Assembly (NCBI GenBank): GCA_964017195.1
Contig: OZ024897.1
Location: forward strand, 31,830,036 to 31,894,035
Length of the DNA: 64,000 bases
Source: Siderastrea radians
Taxonomy: Eukaryota > Cnidaria > Anthozoa > Scleractinia > Rhizangiidae
Direction of reading: 5' to 3'
The notes beneath the pieces are model-generated. The model was not told the origin of the DNA. It did not search any database and was given only the letters and a program-made list of their open reading frames with translations. Below, one piece after another: positions 24,985 to 37,173 of this stretch (the first letter of the stretch is position 1; each line of letters begins with the position of its first letter). The translations under genes were made by a program, and so were the position numbers.

Positions 24985-25339
24985 TTGTTGTGCAGTTTTA
25001 AGAATGTTTGGATGAAAGATGAACTACGGAAGTTCCCCAAAATCCACTTTGTTCCCCATGATGTGCACTGTAAAATGACAAATGTTATGTGTTGCAGTTG
25101 GCAGGTGTAAGGGAAGGAAAAAGGTTATTTCTTTCTAGTTTGGTATTTGAACACCATTCGTTACATTTGGCTCAGTAAGAACAACCTTGAGACTGTTATA
25201 TGTTGTTTTCAAATTTGAAAATGTGATGACATGGAGAACAGATTGAAAGATTGTGTATGCATTTGATTGCAGTTTTGTTGGCTGTGAGCCTTTGGTCTTC
25301 CAGAAGTTGTAGAGACCCTTTTGTAAAAATCCCTGCTTT

Positions 25340-25785
25340 TTATTTTGAAATCATGGGCAACTCAAATTTAGCTTCTGGTTCATCAGAAATTTGAGTGGAA
25401 GTGAAGCTTCTTGTGTGTGGTTTGGCTTGGATGGCAGGGTCAGACCAAAGTGATGGATTGGAACATTTTTGTGTCTCTTCAAACATAGCTTGAGCTTTCA
25501 TGTACTCATCCTGTGTTTTGACAGATCTCAAAAGGAATGGCTGATATGACACACATATGTAACTTACTTTAGATTCATCATTTGAATCTTTAGCTTGATA
25601 AAAGTCATTGTGAAAATCAGTTTTATTTCCAGTTTGCTCATCTAGAAAGTTACATGCTACCACAAACAGATTGTTGAGTACATTTATCTTGTGTTTATTG
25701 CAGGGAATGTCACTGGAATGACAGACTTCATTTCTGCACTGTGAACATTACACAATGCATGGATTGACCTTTAGAATACCACGCT
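25340..25785 (-). pseudogene. Decayed coding segment with a Cys/His cluster
   Basis: On the - strand a frame begins around 25745 with a CSQCRNEVCHSSDIPCNKH cluster (metal-binding look), continues through VVACNFLDEQTGNKTDFHND and stops at 25340. Further upstream to about 26100 the same strand reads as coding-like but with stops. It is not recognised and is probably part of the coding content of the 6.4-kb element. Confidence 0.3.
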
Positions 25786-26133
25786 AGGCATCACTTCCAG
25801 ATTTTGACGAACTTTTACCCTTTGCAGGCTTGTGCCCTCTGGATGTTAAACTGGCATAGTGTTTATCACACACCCTTCGATTCTTAACATTTTTCCATAT
25901 CACCCGTTAGGTCTTTGAGGGCTTCACTTAATTTAATTCATACCTCCCAATTAGGCTGTCAAATTTGCAAGTGCCTGTATCATTTTTGCACCCTTAAGTT
26001 AAAGTTAAATGCTCATTCATAATTACAGCCCCGGATATTTCTTTTAATGACACAAAGTCATGTAAAGGTTTACCACTGGTTGATAGCCTGTATAAATCAC
26101 TTGTTATGTTAAATTTGGAATTCACTTGTGATC

Positions 26134-26697
26134 TCAAGTTAAAGACAGTTGCATATGGTGCGAAGGTAAAAAGAGTGTGATTTTCCTGTTATATCTATAA
26201 CTAAAATACATTGTAGATGTAACAAACCTTTTAAACCTGAACACCATACTGAAGAAAGTGCCAGGGTGGTGAGGTTCAACCATTTTTAGACAAGGATAAC
26301 TTAACAACGTACCAAGGGAAAGGTACAAAACAGGGAACAACAAAGGGTCTCTAGGATGAGTGGAGCTAGCATAAAAGCTTTCACCAACTGTTGATACAAA
26401 AACCAAATATGGAACTGCCAGAAATTGATAGGGTAGAACAGATATGGTCAGAATGAGAGAAGTGGCTGCTAAGTAAAAGGGAACAGAATGGCCCACTACC
26501 AGAGTTTGATTTGTTGCAAGATTTAACAAGACGCTGTAGTACAGTAAAAGACATGTAACCATAACACGAAGTAAAACTTTTGATGCTAGATTCCAAAAAT
26601 ATTGCACAAGGGAGAATTTGGATAGTGACTTGAAATGTAAACAAGTCTTATAAAGAGGTTCAGGCAGATATAAATTAACACAATTTAATATTAACAA
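26134..26697 (-). CDS. 187-codon hydrophobic ORF in the 6.4-kb element, unrecognised
   Basis: This is among the longest open frames of the window. It contains several hydrophobic stretches (LLRVMVTCLLLYYSVLL, PFYLAATSLILTISVLPYQF, LFPVLYLSLGTLLSYP) that could be membrane segments. No family is recognised and there is no supporting neighbour. The opposite strand also shows coding-like stretches here with stops, so the true reading direction is uncertain. Confidence 0.25.
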   Translation of the reverse strand: MLILNCVNLYLPEPLYKTCLHFKSLSKFSLVQYFWNLASKVLLRVMVTCLLLYYSVLLNLATNQTLVVGHSVPFYLAATSLILTISVLPYQFLAVPYLVFVSTVGESFYASSTHPRDPLLFPVLYLSLGTLLSYPCLKMVEPHHPGTFFSMVFRFKRFVTSTMYFSYRYNRKITLFLPSHHMQLSLT

Positions 26698-27067
26698 CAG
26701 CAGGACAGAAGATAATCTCCAATAAATAATTTTGTGTTTGGCTATACTTTACAATGTGCTTTGAACAAGTTTTGCACATGATTTCCCAGTCCATGAGGAC
26801 AATGATTGTGAGTACAACACAAACAAAAATAATGGTTGAATAAAATAAATTTGACAGGAGAGTGGGATAAAATTGCATTGTTTTAAACTGTTGCATAGCA
26901 TCAGTAACAGTGCCCCCTGAAGCACACCCAAATTTGAATCAATTTGTCTGATGAACACTTGCCCCACTCCACTGGCATGGTATTTTTAATTGGAATTTGG
27001 CGTGAACTTGAAGTGATGTAAAGGCTATGAGGCAGCCTTGCAATGTTTGGAAAGGCTTTTGAAATAG

Positions 27068-27176
27068 TAGCCTGCGAGCAAGCTCTCTCGGGGGTGGGGG
27101 TGCAATAGAGGGAAAGCTCCTTCCATCTTGCCCTCTATTGCGCCCCCACCCCCGAGAGAGCTTGCTCGCAGGCTAC
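27068..27176. mobile_element. 109-bp hairpin MITE with 8-bp target duplication TGAAATAG
   Basis: Arms of about 45 bp starting TAGCCTGCGAGCAAGC pair with one mismatch around a short loop. TGAAATAG flanks it at 27060-27067 and 27177-27184. The TAGCCT-type end resembles the elements at 19285-19462 and 29135-37054. Confidence 0.9.
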
Positions 27177-27184
27177 TGAAATAG

Positions 27185-28448
27185 CTCCCATTACAACATG
27201 ACTGTACAGAACAGATGCCACAAGACACACAAAGAAATGGCATTCATGGAAAAAACAAGCAACGTTAAATACTAAAACAAACAGGAAAATTGTCATTACC
27301 AAAATTAAAAGAAATACCTCTTTTTAAACAATAATTTGTTTCTTTATATTTTCTGCCAAATAATAATTGTTGACATTACACTAATATTACATCAATATTA
27401 TGTCACTTTTCTTTTAATTATTATTATATAGAACTATCTTATTATAATAAAAACTATTTTTCTTGTTTTTTGCTTTCTTATGAAATAATTATATTATTCA
27501 GCAAATTAAAAGCTGTGATTTTTATGTCATTTTGTTGTCACACTTGTTTGTTTAACACCAGACTTTAGAATATTATATACACTAAATTTGACAACCAAAT
27601 ACAGCTTATTCCCGAAGGCACGCTGTTTAAAAAAGAAACAATGAAACAATTTTAAAGGCCACGCAAGCGGCAAGTGCAACACCACACGATAACAACAGCA
27701 AGACAACCGTTACAATATTTACATCGCAGGAATTTAGCAACAATTAAGCCACACGGATCAAAATTAACGCACGATCAATATTTTAAAAAACCAATAGATT
27801 GCATTAACCAGTGTAAAAGCCCACAAATTTAAAAACAGAAAAGCAAGATAATTAACACAAGGACAGTCAGATTGAAGATTGAAGACAGTCAACGAAAGTA
27901 GCTACTCACAAAGAGACAGACATCGATCACACTGCTGTGAAATTCGGAGGGAAGTCAAGAAATCAACCATAGCCCACACTCAAACGGATTGATATGGAGA
28001 ACGGCTGATTCAATCCGTAAAAAAATATATCGAAGTTAAACGTGTGTGATCAGTGAATAAAACCTCCTATTCTGAAGACTATTCGTTGCGTATTTTAGAG
28101 AAGAAACGTGACTGATTTATGTTGACCTTGCTGGTCCCGCAAAAAAGATGGCGGTCCCGCCACAAAGCCCTCGACACAAATTAACAAAATTACACAATTA
28201 CGCACACAAAACACTACAACAGTTTATACAAACAGATAAAGGCAACAACAAAGCTCACACACTTACGATCAAATTAGCGAACAATAGCGTTATTAGCCTA
28301 GAGTTTTGTCTCTTCTTGACCTCTGTTGTTCTTGCTTCAATGGCGTCCTACGCTGAATCTGCACAAGCGACACGAAGCTCTTGCCCGTTGCTATGTGACG
28401 TCACACTGGCAGGCGGAGTGGGTCAAGAAACGTAATCGGAAAACAATA
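27185..28448. other. AT-rich interior and right end of the 6.4-kb element
   Basis: The sequence is very AT-rich to about 28060. At 28400-28410 it carries GTGACGTCAC near the right end, matching a TGACGTCACG near the left end at 22123. No protein is recognised. Confidence 0.4.
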
Positions 28449-28656
28449 GAGACGCCCCCTCCCTCCTGGTTGTGCTATAGTTTGCTGTAATTTTAATGAA
28501 CTTAAAGTACTTAACACCTAAGAAAATAAGGATATGAAAAATGATGAAAAATGCTGCATATTAATAAACGCCGGGTCTCCGTTTCTTGCTTCTGGTGTGG
28601 TAATTTTGCTGATTTACCGTGATTTAAGAAATCGCTTAAATCGGGATAAAGAAACA

Positions 28657-28921
28657 CACCATGGAAATAAGGTGAAGCTTTTTTATTTGGAATTGTTGTA
28701 TGTGTATACCTATCTTCTTGAATCTATTACCGGGAATGCCATACAAATCCTTATAATTGCAGCCACTGAGCTTGGATTGCCTGTGAATACGTGCGTACAC
28801 ACCATGGAAATAAGGTGAAGCTTTTTTATTGAGAATTGTTGCATGTGTATACCTATCTTCTTGAATCTATTACCCGGAATGCCATACAAATCCTTATATT
28901 TGCAGCCACTGAGCTTGGATA
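28657..28921 (+). repeat. 143-bp tandem duplication
   Basis: ACACCATGGAAATAAGGTGA and the following ~115 bases occur twice, with the second unit offset by 143 bp. The copies differ at only a few positions, and the second unit is shorter at its 3' end. Confidence 0.9.
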
Positions 28922-29206
28922 CGAGCTGAGCGTACGTTCGCATAGATTTATATGGTACGTTACAAGAAATTGTTCATCCTTAATGGGGAGGGAGGGGGGG
29001 GCGTTGAAGCTTCAATTTGACCGGAACATAACAAAAGCATTTTTTTTCTGCAAGTTGCAGAGCAACGCCGTTGCGAGACAAGATGCACATGCGTATCGAC
29101 GAAATCGCGCGTGAAACACCCTCTCCTTACAACCTAGCCTCCCCACGCAGTCGTTTTTAGGGGAGTCATATTACCCTCTTCCGCAAGGAGGGTAATGGCC
29201 TGGCAT

Positions 29207-32200
29207 AGCAAGGGAGACTTTTGTCTGCGCAGGCGCGAAAAAGTTTTCAAATTTTTTTTGTTTTGGGGATTTTCGATAAGCACGCGGTTTTCGGCGAGGT
29301 TGAATTTGACAACCTAAACTTTAAACGGAAAGCATTTATAAATAAGTTGTCGACATGCCAAGTGGAGCATTTTGCCATAAAAAGGAACTCAATATGGAGA
29401 CAGATAAGCTTGTTTGACATCGCTTGTGGTAATTTTGCTGCCGATGAAGACCTTTTCATGTAGACGTGTTGACCGTAAGATGGCGGATTGTCAGCAATTC
29501 TTTACATGGCGGGGCCGGTTTCAATGAACTTACCTGTCTTCCTAGGCTGTACTTCACGTCATATTCAACGCCTACTGAAAGGACAATGTCTATTGCGGTA
29601 AGTAAATCGCATATCTGGCTCCTTGAGTTTGTATTTAGGTTTTTTGTTTGCTTCATCTTGCGGTTTTGAAGAAACCATGTTGTTGTCATCCTCAATTTCA
29701 CGGTGTCGTTCAACAAGGGCATCTTACCTTTTCAGTTTTCATCATTTCGTCATAAAAATCGAATACAATATTGAAATGAACTTGTTTTACCGTTTTCTGG
29801 GTTCACTTAGCGTACTACTCAAACACTTTTTATTATCAGGCGAAGTGAATATTTTGATCGATAAATTTAGATTTTCTGTGACCTGAAATTAAAATTTGTC
29901 ATCAAACCTCCGAGACTTTTGTTTCCCTTCGTGATATGGGAATTCCCATCATTGAGGGATGGGTCAACTCATTTACTAGCTGTTGGCAGATTTTGGTTTA
30001 TATTGACGGTGTACCCCCAATACTCTCTTGCCGAACGAAGCTCCGAGGGTCGAGCTTCATTTTCAAAATATTGGTTACATGATATCACACATTTTAGTCC
30101 TTCTACACCTCACAAATTACAACAAACCACTAATGTAAAGTGTTCACCAAGTAGTACTAAGTTCAAATTTACTTTGTGCCAAATATCAATTTTGTGGACC
30201 TTTCAATTATTATTTTTTGGCATTTGTTGTCATGACGGTGGTTCGCGAGTGAAATTAAATTGTGCGTAAAAATCGGGTTGCCACTGTATTTTTTATCATA
30301 GCCAAAAAACTAATTCGTGATATGGGGATCGGCTTGGTGAGTTGAGTTTCAAGGACTACCCTAATAGTTTGGTGACGTCAAACTAAATTTAAATGATGTA
30401 CTGGTTGGTCAAAATAAAGGCCAAAGTCGGTTGACATATTTGTGTCTTTTGAATGGCGTGACACAGTGCTTCACTCGATTTTGTCACACAAACGTATGCA
30501 TGTTTCTTTGCAATATTCAGTTTTTATTATCCTGCTAAATGAGGTACTTAACAGTTTTTTGTACATTAATGAGAGTGAATATACAAAATACTCATATATG
30601 TGAACTGCAGAAGAAATATGAAACAGTGATATTTTTGTTGATATCACTGTTGCTGCTTAAGTTGATATCTCAGTGATTATTATTACTGATGTTAACTTTT
30701 GACATAAATTTTATTTTTCCCACACAGATCTTGACAGCTCGCTTGAAAAACAGTATGGCACAGACCGTCACGTTAATAGGAAAGTATCGTTGTGGCGGGT
30801 CCTTGAATACTTGAATGACTACTTTTTTGTCCTTCTTACAAATTCATAGACACAGGACTTTCATCAGCACATTTTGCATCCTTATTAAACTTTTAAGTTT
30901 TCCTTTGCCTACCAAAACCTTTGAATAGTTGCCCAGACATTAACATTACCTGGCACTGTGTGTACAACCAGTGTGCTGGAAACAGAAATGTATGTAAATT
31001 GTAGCTAATGGTTCTCTGGGCTTTATTTAATTCCCACTTGCTTTTATTACTTAAATGTACACATTACTAAAATGTACTAGTCCCTTATTAAAGATAATGT
31101 GTCACAAGGGTATTGTGGATGTTTTTTTGGTCAAAACTCTGCTTAAATTATTGATAGGTAACTTAACCTATGCCAACAACATTATCTTAAGCCTTTGTGC
31201 AGACATCTCCCTTACTTCAAAGGAAGCAAGGGAAATAGGAGCCATCTGTGTGCAGGTTACATAATTATCTTTAAACATCTAGAGGAAGGTATAAACTCAG
31301 TTTTTGAGAGAAAACACTATGGCCATTCAGTAATACATCATGAAGAAAATCACAGCAAGGGATTGCAAATCTGAGAAATGGGCGACAGTAAATTGAAAAG
31401 TTATGATAAGCAGGCAAAGGTTTTGCCTTCCTGTTGTTGTTCTTCATTATCATAACAGACTTCAATGCAAGAGCAAGTACTGTTTATCAATAAAGTAAGT
31501 TGAACTTCAATGGAAATGTGTAATATTTGTCGCATTGGAAGATAATTTATTTGTGTTTGAAACGGGAAGAAAGACAAATTCATTTACAAGAGGGAGGTAA
31601 AAATGGCATCTGCCTCAAAAACCACTTTTTGGGCTAAAAATATTTCTGACATTAAAAAATGAAACACATAGCTAAGGCAAAAATAAGAAGTTGATATGAC
31701 AAAGGAATTAAAATGATTTTTGCGAAGATATTGTACCCAGACTTTTTTGCAGCTGCCATGGTCTTCCACTTAGTTAAACTCTCAATCTGCTGAAATGAAA
31801 GCCTAGAGCAAGTGAGACCAGTTGGGAGTGGAGGGGGGGGGGAATGAAGTTTTATGGACCAAAAATTGATTTGGACCCCTCAGAGGTCTATTTGTTTTGG
31901 ATGATCATGAAATAAAGAAAGTTCATTTCTCCTTTTAACATAATAACATAACACTCTTTTTTCAGGTGTCCCTTTTGTTTTACATCCCCCTCTCCCCTAA
32001 AAAAATCCACTTGCCCCTACCCTATAAAAAGTGAACAGTCTCTTTATTGATTGAAATTAAGAATGAATGGATAACTTTGTTTAACCAAGGTCAACTCATC
32101 AGGACTTAAAAACACTATTTCTATACAAAAACTGCTATAATACATTAACATTATGACAAAACCTAATTAGACTACGGGCCTACTTTACATAAGTTCCATG

Positions 32201-34164
32201 CAGAGAGATCTTCAGAAGAATATTACTTGCAGCCAGCCCTGAAGGCCCCAAGAGAGTTGAACTTCACCTGTCGCAGCTCAACATGAAGGCTATTCTAAAG
32301 AAATGCTCTAGAGTAACAAACTATTTTTCGTAAGGTTTGTACAGGGTAGAGGAATAGAGAGTTTGCCATTGGTGTCTCTTAAAGAGTAACTGGAGACATT
32401 TTGAAATGAAAAGTTGCAAAATCAACTGTCACCAAGGGAAATATCTTTAAAAAAAAAAGCAACACCTGCATTTGCAAGCAATATCCTGAGGCCATTTTTT
32501 GAACAAGGTTAAAAGACAATGTCATCAAACACTGGGTAAAACATAAATGCAGCTTTCCATAGAAAGGTTTATCATAATAGGAAATTATAAGTTAAAGTCA
32601 ACAGCTGCAATTTTTTTACTCATTGTACTTTGTGGAGTCAGCTTTTTGAAAACTTAATAACAGGACAACAACTATGTGAAAATCCTTTGGTCCACAAATG
32701 TTTTCTAAAAATAATAACCAGCCTCAACGTAAGCTCGTGAATTTTTTTTATTCAAGGTTACTGGGTGCTGGTCTTCTTTAAAATCCCCTGAAAGAAAAGG
32801 TTTCACAACAAAAGAACTGTCAGGGGCTGGTATGACTGATGGAAAACTATAAAAGGTGGTAACTGTGTACAGTACATCTCCTAAGTCTTTCTGTTGCAAT
32901 TAAGATTAGACTCCTTTATTTAAAATTCAAAAGGGCAGCCCTTTCAGAAGTCAAAGCATCTGCCATCAATGGGAGCCCTGACTTAAATTACACAACATAA
33001 CCGTTCTTCGGTCACAAAACTAAGATAGTTAAATACAGGAAGGTATTAAAAAAAAGGGCAAAAAGTGATGGGAAGCACACTTTACTAGTAACAAACACAA
33101 CTGAAGTTATACAAAACTGAGTTACTTTCAACACGGAATCCTTTAGTGTAAATATGGCAACAAAATGGCCACTAAATAATGAGACAAAACTTGCTTTACA
33201 AATTGAATAACCAATTCCGGAAAAGATCCCGGAAAACAGTGAAAATTTTAATTTCTTAAGATGAGAGGTGAAAGTTTCAGAAATAGGACAAAAAGTCAAT
33301 GTTTGTAAACAGTTAACCTTGACTTCATGTCATTAACATTCTTCAAGCAAAACGTTTTTGCATCTGCATTCTCACAACTTATGGCCCTTTGTGTCTTAAC
33401 AAAAACTTTAACAGTCCATCAGATGGCTACAAGTTGGCAAAACTGCTAATCTAAGATCAAACGGAAAAACTGAGTGAGATTTGCTGCAATTTAAATTTTA
33501 TCAGCTACTGAAAGTATGAACTTAAATGATATTGTACTTTAAGTTATTTCAGCTGAGATAATTCCCATTTGCCTACATGGTTAACCAACCAGTGATAAAT
33601 GGTAGGTCTTCTAAAGTGTTTTATGGTTTTTACACCTTTTTCATTCTGAGATTATTTGACCGCTGAGTGACCGCCACGGCCCTTTTAAACATCGAAGGGA
33701 AGCTCACTGATCGACTGTTATGTAGCAAAAGCTAACAAAAAGTTGCAAGCAGACTGTTTTAAAATTGTGAGTAGGATAGCTTACCTGCTTTGGTGAAAAC
33801 GGCAACAGGCTAAACGCTTACTGTCCTCCAAAACTTTGAATCCTTCCTAATTTCCTCACTTCATGGAACATATTTTCTTGCGGTGCGAAGAAAAATTCTC
33901 CCGCTCACAAATGCAAAAGCCCGAGCAAAACACTCGTTTTTCCGCGTTAAAATACTTTTTCCAAATTTCCTTCCGCTGCTGAGGAGTTAGGAAAACGCCT
34001 GGATTTGTTATATGTGCAAAAAAAGGTAAGAATAAGTGATCAAGTGATGAAACCTACATCTTTACCGAAGACCGCCATCTTTGTTTATTTCATTGGCGCG
34101 CACGTTTCAGGAATCTGGGTACTAGGAAAATGATTAACCAATCAGGCAAAAGTCTCCCTTGCAG
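29207..34164. mobile_element. 4,958-bp inner element, 8-bp target duplication CCTGGCAT
   Basis: The ends AGCAAGGGAGACTTTTG and CAAAAGTCTCCCTTGCAG are inverted repeats. CCTGGCAT is exactly duplicated at 29199-29206 and 34165-34172, and removing the insert restores homology with the other arm of the host terminal repeat. The interior has no recognisable transposase, only short frames and AT-rich DNA with many AATAAA motifs. ATGGCGG-type starts occur near both ends (29479 on +, about 34076 on -) but their frames close quickly. Confidence 0.85.
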
Positions 34165-34249
34165 CCTGGCATACGGTGCACGCGACTGAAATTGAAATTG
34201 ACCAATCAGAGCTCAGTACGCGGGGCAAACTGAGTTTTCCTACGTCATA

Positions 34250-36945
34250 AGGAGAAAGGACCCCGGGAACGAGGTTGGCGCCTGTTCAGTCGAGCATCGT
34301 GTTTGTGTTCGTTTACCAGAAATGTCACACCAGTGATAGATTCTAGTTAGATTTACATTTATATGTATGAATGCAGGCAAAGAAGTTTCTATCTCAATGC
34401 AGTTTTAGTTTTGTGAAAGTCAGTTGTCCCATTTTCTACGTTTAATCATACAAAAGGAATTTCGTAAATAAGCGATCTGATGTAAGCTTAAAATATTGCA
34501 GTTCATTGCGTAGTCTTTTATGATTTTTTTTTATGGTTCTCATTTGGCAACTGGTTTACATTTTATCCCAAAATTAGATAGTGTGACTATTTTAGAGTGG
34601 GTCGGTGTTGTTTTCTCAATCCAGTTTAGTATTCGTCACCGCACATTGGGTTGTTTTGACTGATTGCTAATTTAATTATCCAACAAACTGAAGAGTCAGT
34701 CGCTCTGTCGTCAAGTTTATAGTCTTAGTGTAAAGCTCTTTGTTTTTTCAGTTGTGGAATATTTTATCAGCTCCCTGTAATGTTATATTTTCAGCTTCCT
34801 CACTTGAAGTGAATGCCATTTCTGTCCTAAATTAGAGACTAAAATAAATTAGAATCGCCGATTCAGTGAGTGAGTTCAGTGTAACATGGTTTTGTAGCCT
34901 GTCTGTAGATCGAAATGAAAAAGTTATTCAAGTAACTATAGGTGAAACAGCTCTCGATCGGTCTAAAGCTATTTTGTCCAAAAAGAGACTCTAAAGGCTT
35001 CCGAAAAATAGTTTAGGGTGTGTTCTTTAAAACACCCGAGTAATACTTCGCGGGCGAAAAAGTTGTGCCATTTTCCCTCCATAATTGTGCTTGGAAGCTT
35101 CAGAAAACATTCTTCGGGTCTTTCCCAGTAAACAGCCTGATGCCTGAACGATATTGTTTATTTTAGCAAAGTTGTTTAATGAATGACAGAACTAAACAGC
35201 CAGTGGGCATGCGAATCAGTGAAAAATGCGTACCGGTATTTAGATTGCAAAGTCTGTCGAGTCGCTCGATCCCCGGCTGCCGGGAGCAACTGAAGTGAGT
35301 TCATTCGTTTTTTTAACAGAGCAACTGTAGTTTCACGAGTACTCTTCTTGACCTTAATAAGCTTTCCAAAGAATGCTGCAAAAAGCATTGTCGGTGAATG
35401 TCTTGCTGAAGTCTTATTTTTGATGGAAAATAAGTCGATTGTACTGTTTCCTCAGCGGTCCGCATTGTGCTTTTGCGTTTATGTTTTCCCTTGTTGTTTT
35501 TCATCTTTAATTAAATATGAGCAAGCAACCTAGTGAACAAAATGGACGAGAAAAATCACTTTGCAACGAATTTAAATTAAGCAGAAATTCCAACGGCGTC
35601 ACTGAGACACAAATCAAAATTGTTCCGGAGTGCCTAATTTCTTAATACGACAAGAAACTGTGTAGAAATAGAAATTTAAGCAGTTAGCGTTGTGTTTACA
35701 ATTCAGGTTAATAATTTCTTTCATCGTCACGTCGATCATAAAAAAAATTACGAGCGGTGGGTTCGATCAGTCAGGAAGGCTTTCCACTCTGAAGTATCAA
35801 GACAAGACGTAAAATAAAACACAGTAAAATGAAAGAGAAGCATTTAATAAAAACTGTCACACATTCATGGCGAGTCAGTACAAAAATCAAGAAGTAATCT
35901 AAGCAAGAACCGAACAAACTACCAAGAAAGAAGGAACGGCGACATTTTTTGGCTATACCACACAAAGTTGACTCTGGTTTACCTGCACTCGTTGTAGCTC
36001 TCTGCTCCAAAAGCTCCAAATGTTCTGATACAAATCGGATGCTATCTAAAAGAAGTTGAATCGCTTTCCAGTTGTTTGAGTGTTGTTTTTACCATTCCGT
36101 CCACAACCCTAAACTGAGAACAACAGCGTTTTGTGTCTTGCCTTTAACAAACTGAGATGGTGAATTCTGACGTTCCTCACTAAAGTAATCCTGTTTCTGA
36201 GCTGCATAGAGATAACCTGTTCAAGTTAAAATTCTGTCTTCAGTTCGATTAAACAAGCACATGATGACGCCGTTGTGCGAACGGATTACAATCTTGCTCC
36301 GTTTCAACTCCCGCAGCTAATATGGTGAAATCGTACAGCTTCAATCCACTTTGAACGATGATTATAACAATGTTTCAAGAAAAATCAAACACGTACCGCA
36401 TTTTCAGAGCCAAAAATTAGTAGATTTTTTCCCAAAACTTGTGCCACTTCGCTCACTTTGGTTCGGAGCAGTTTCATTTTGATTCATTCAGCTTTGGAGA
36501 GAAACGCTGCACACTTAGCAAGCTTTTGGCGCCTTTTTCGTTCAGTCATGTGACCAATTCTTGTCCCTTTTTATCTCTTACTGTTTTTTTTCTTTCTGTC
36601 TTGATTTTATAACAGCTATAGTGGTCGAGGTTTTAATAAAACAATTATTCTACTCGGACTTGCTGGCTATCGTATAATTATAACCAGCTCGCCGCTATGC
36701 ACCTCGTTAGTTATCTATCATTGCAAAAACCTAACACTGGACGTAACAGCTAGTGACGGACGTTAAAATAGTGACTTTGACTGGAGTGAACGGCTGGCGT
36801 TATAAGTTTCGCCGTACGTTAAGTTTTATGCAACTCGCTCCCGTTGCTTTCCTGCCCTCCGGCTCGAGTTGGAAAAACTGGACAATTAGCAAGTGACATC
36901 ATGTAATCCATATCGCAATGTACCCAATGTTCACCCAATGTTACG
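34250..36945. other. Interior of the composite element, no gene recognised
   Basis: I see no ORF above about 80 codons and no recognised protein. Frames here are short on both strands. Either this is a non-autonomous interior or it contains genes too decayed to see. Confidence 0.4.
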
Positions 36946-37173
36946 ATGAGGGATGATGACGTAGGAAAACTCGGTTTTCACTGCCGCTAGCACCGCGGGC
37001 GCAAGCTTCGTATGCCAGGACGACTACCCTAAAAACGACTGCGAGGAAGGCTACTTACAACCCGTCTCGCAACAAAAAATTGCATTGAGAGTTGCTGGAA
37101 AAGTAGACTTGTCTTTTACTTTGAGTTGCATTTTTCGTCACGTTGCGACATAACTGCCATTGTGCAACTTACA

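Larger units (their letters stand above)
22070..28468. mobile_element. 6.4-kb DNA transposon with 8-bp target duplication GTTGTGCT
   Basis: The perfect 20-bp terminal inverted repeat CAGGAGGGAGGGGGCGTCTC spans 22070-22089 and, inverted, 28449-28468. GTTGTGCT is directly repeated at 22062-22069 and 28469-28476. CAG ends with 8-bp duplications fit the hAT superfamily, but I see no recognisable transposase, so the class is inference. The element contains the 1.7-kb foldback (22355-24055), the 109-bp hairpin (27068-27176) and decayed open frames on both strands. Confidence 0.85.
29135..37054. mobile_element. Composite element, 8-bp target duplication TTACAACC, hosting a 5-kb insertion
   Basis: The left end TAGCCTCCCCACGCAGTCGT continues TTTTAGGGGAGTC. 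The right end in reverse complement reads GTAGCCTTCCTCGCAGTCGT then TTTTAGGGTAGTC. Homology continues inward as CCTGGCATACG and later GAGTTTTCCTACGTCAT; on the left this is split between 29199-29206 and 34165-34250 by the inner element. TTACAACC lies at 29127-29134 and 37055-37062. Without the inner element the host is about 3 kb. Confidence 0.8.

Noticed and set aside
29466..30269. Short + strand ORFs with ATGGCGG context inside the 5-kb element
   Set aside because: Frames close within a few dozen codons and no splice model gave a recognisable protein.
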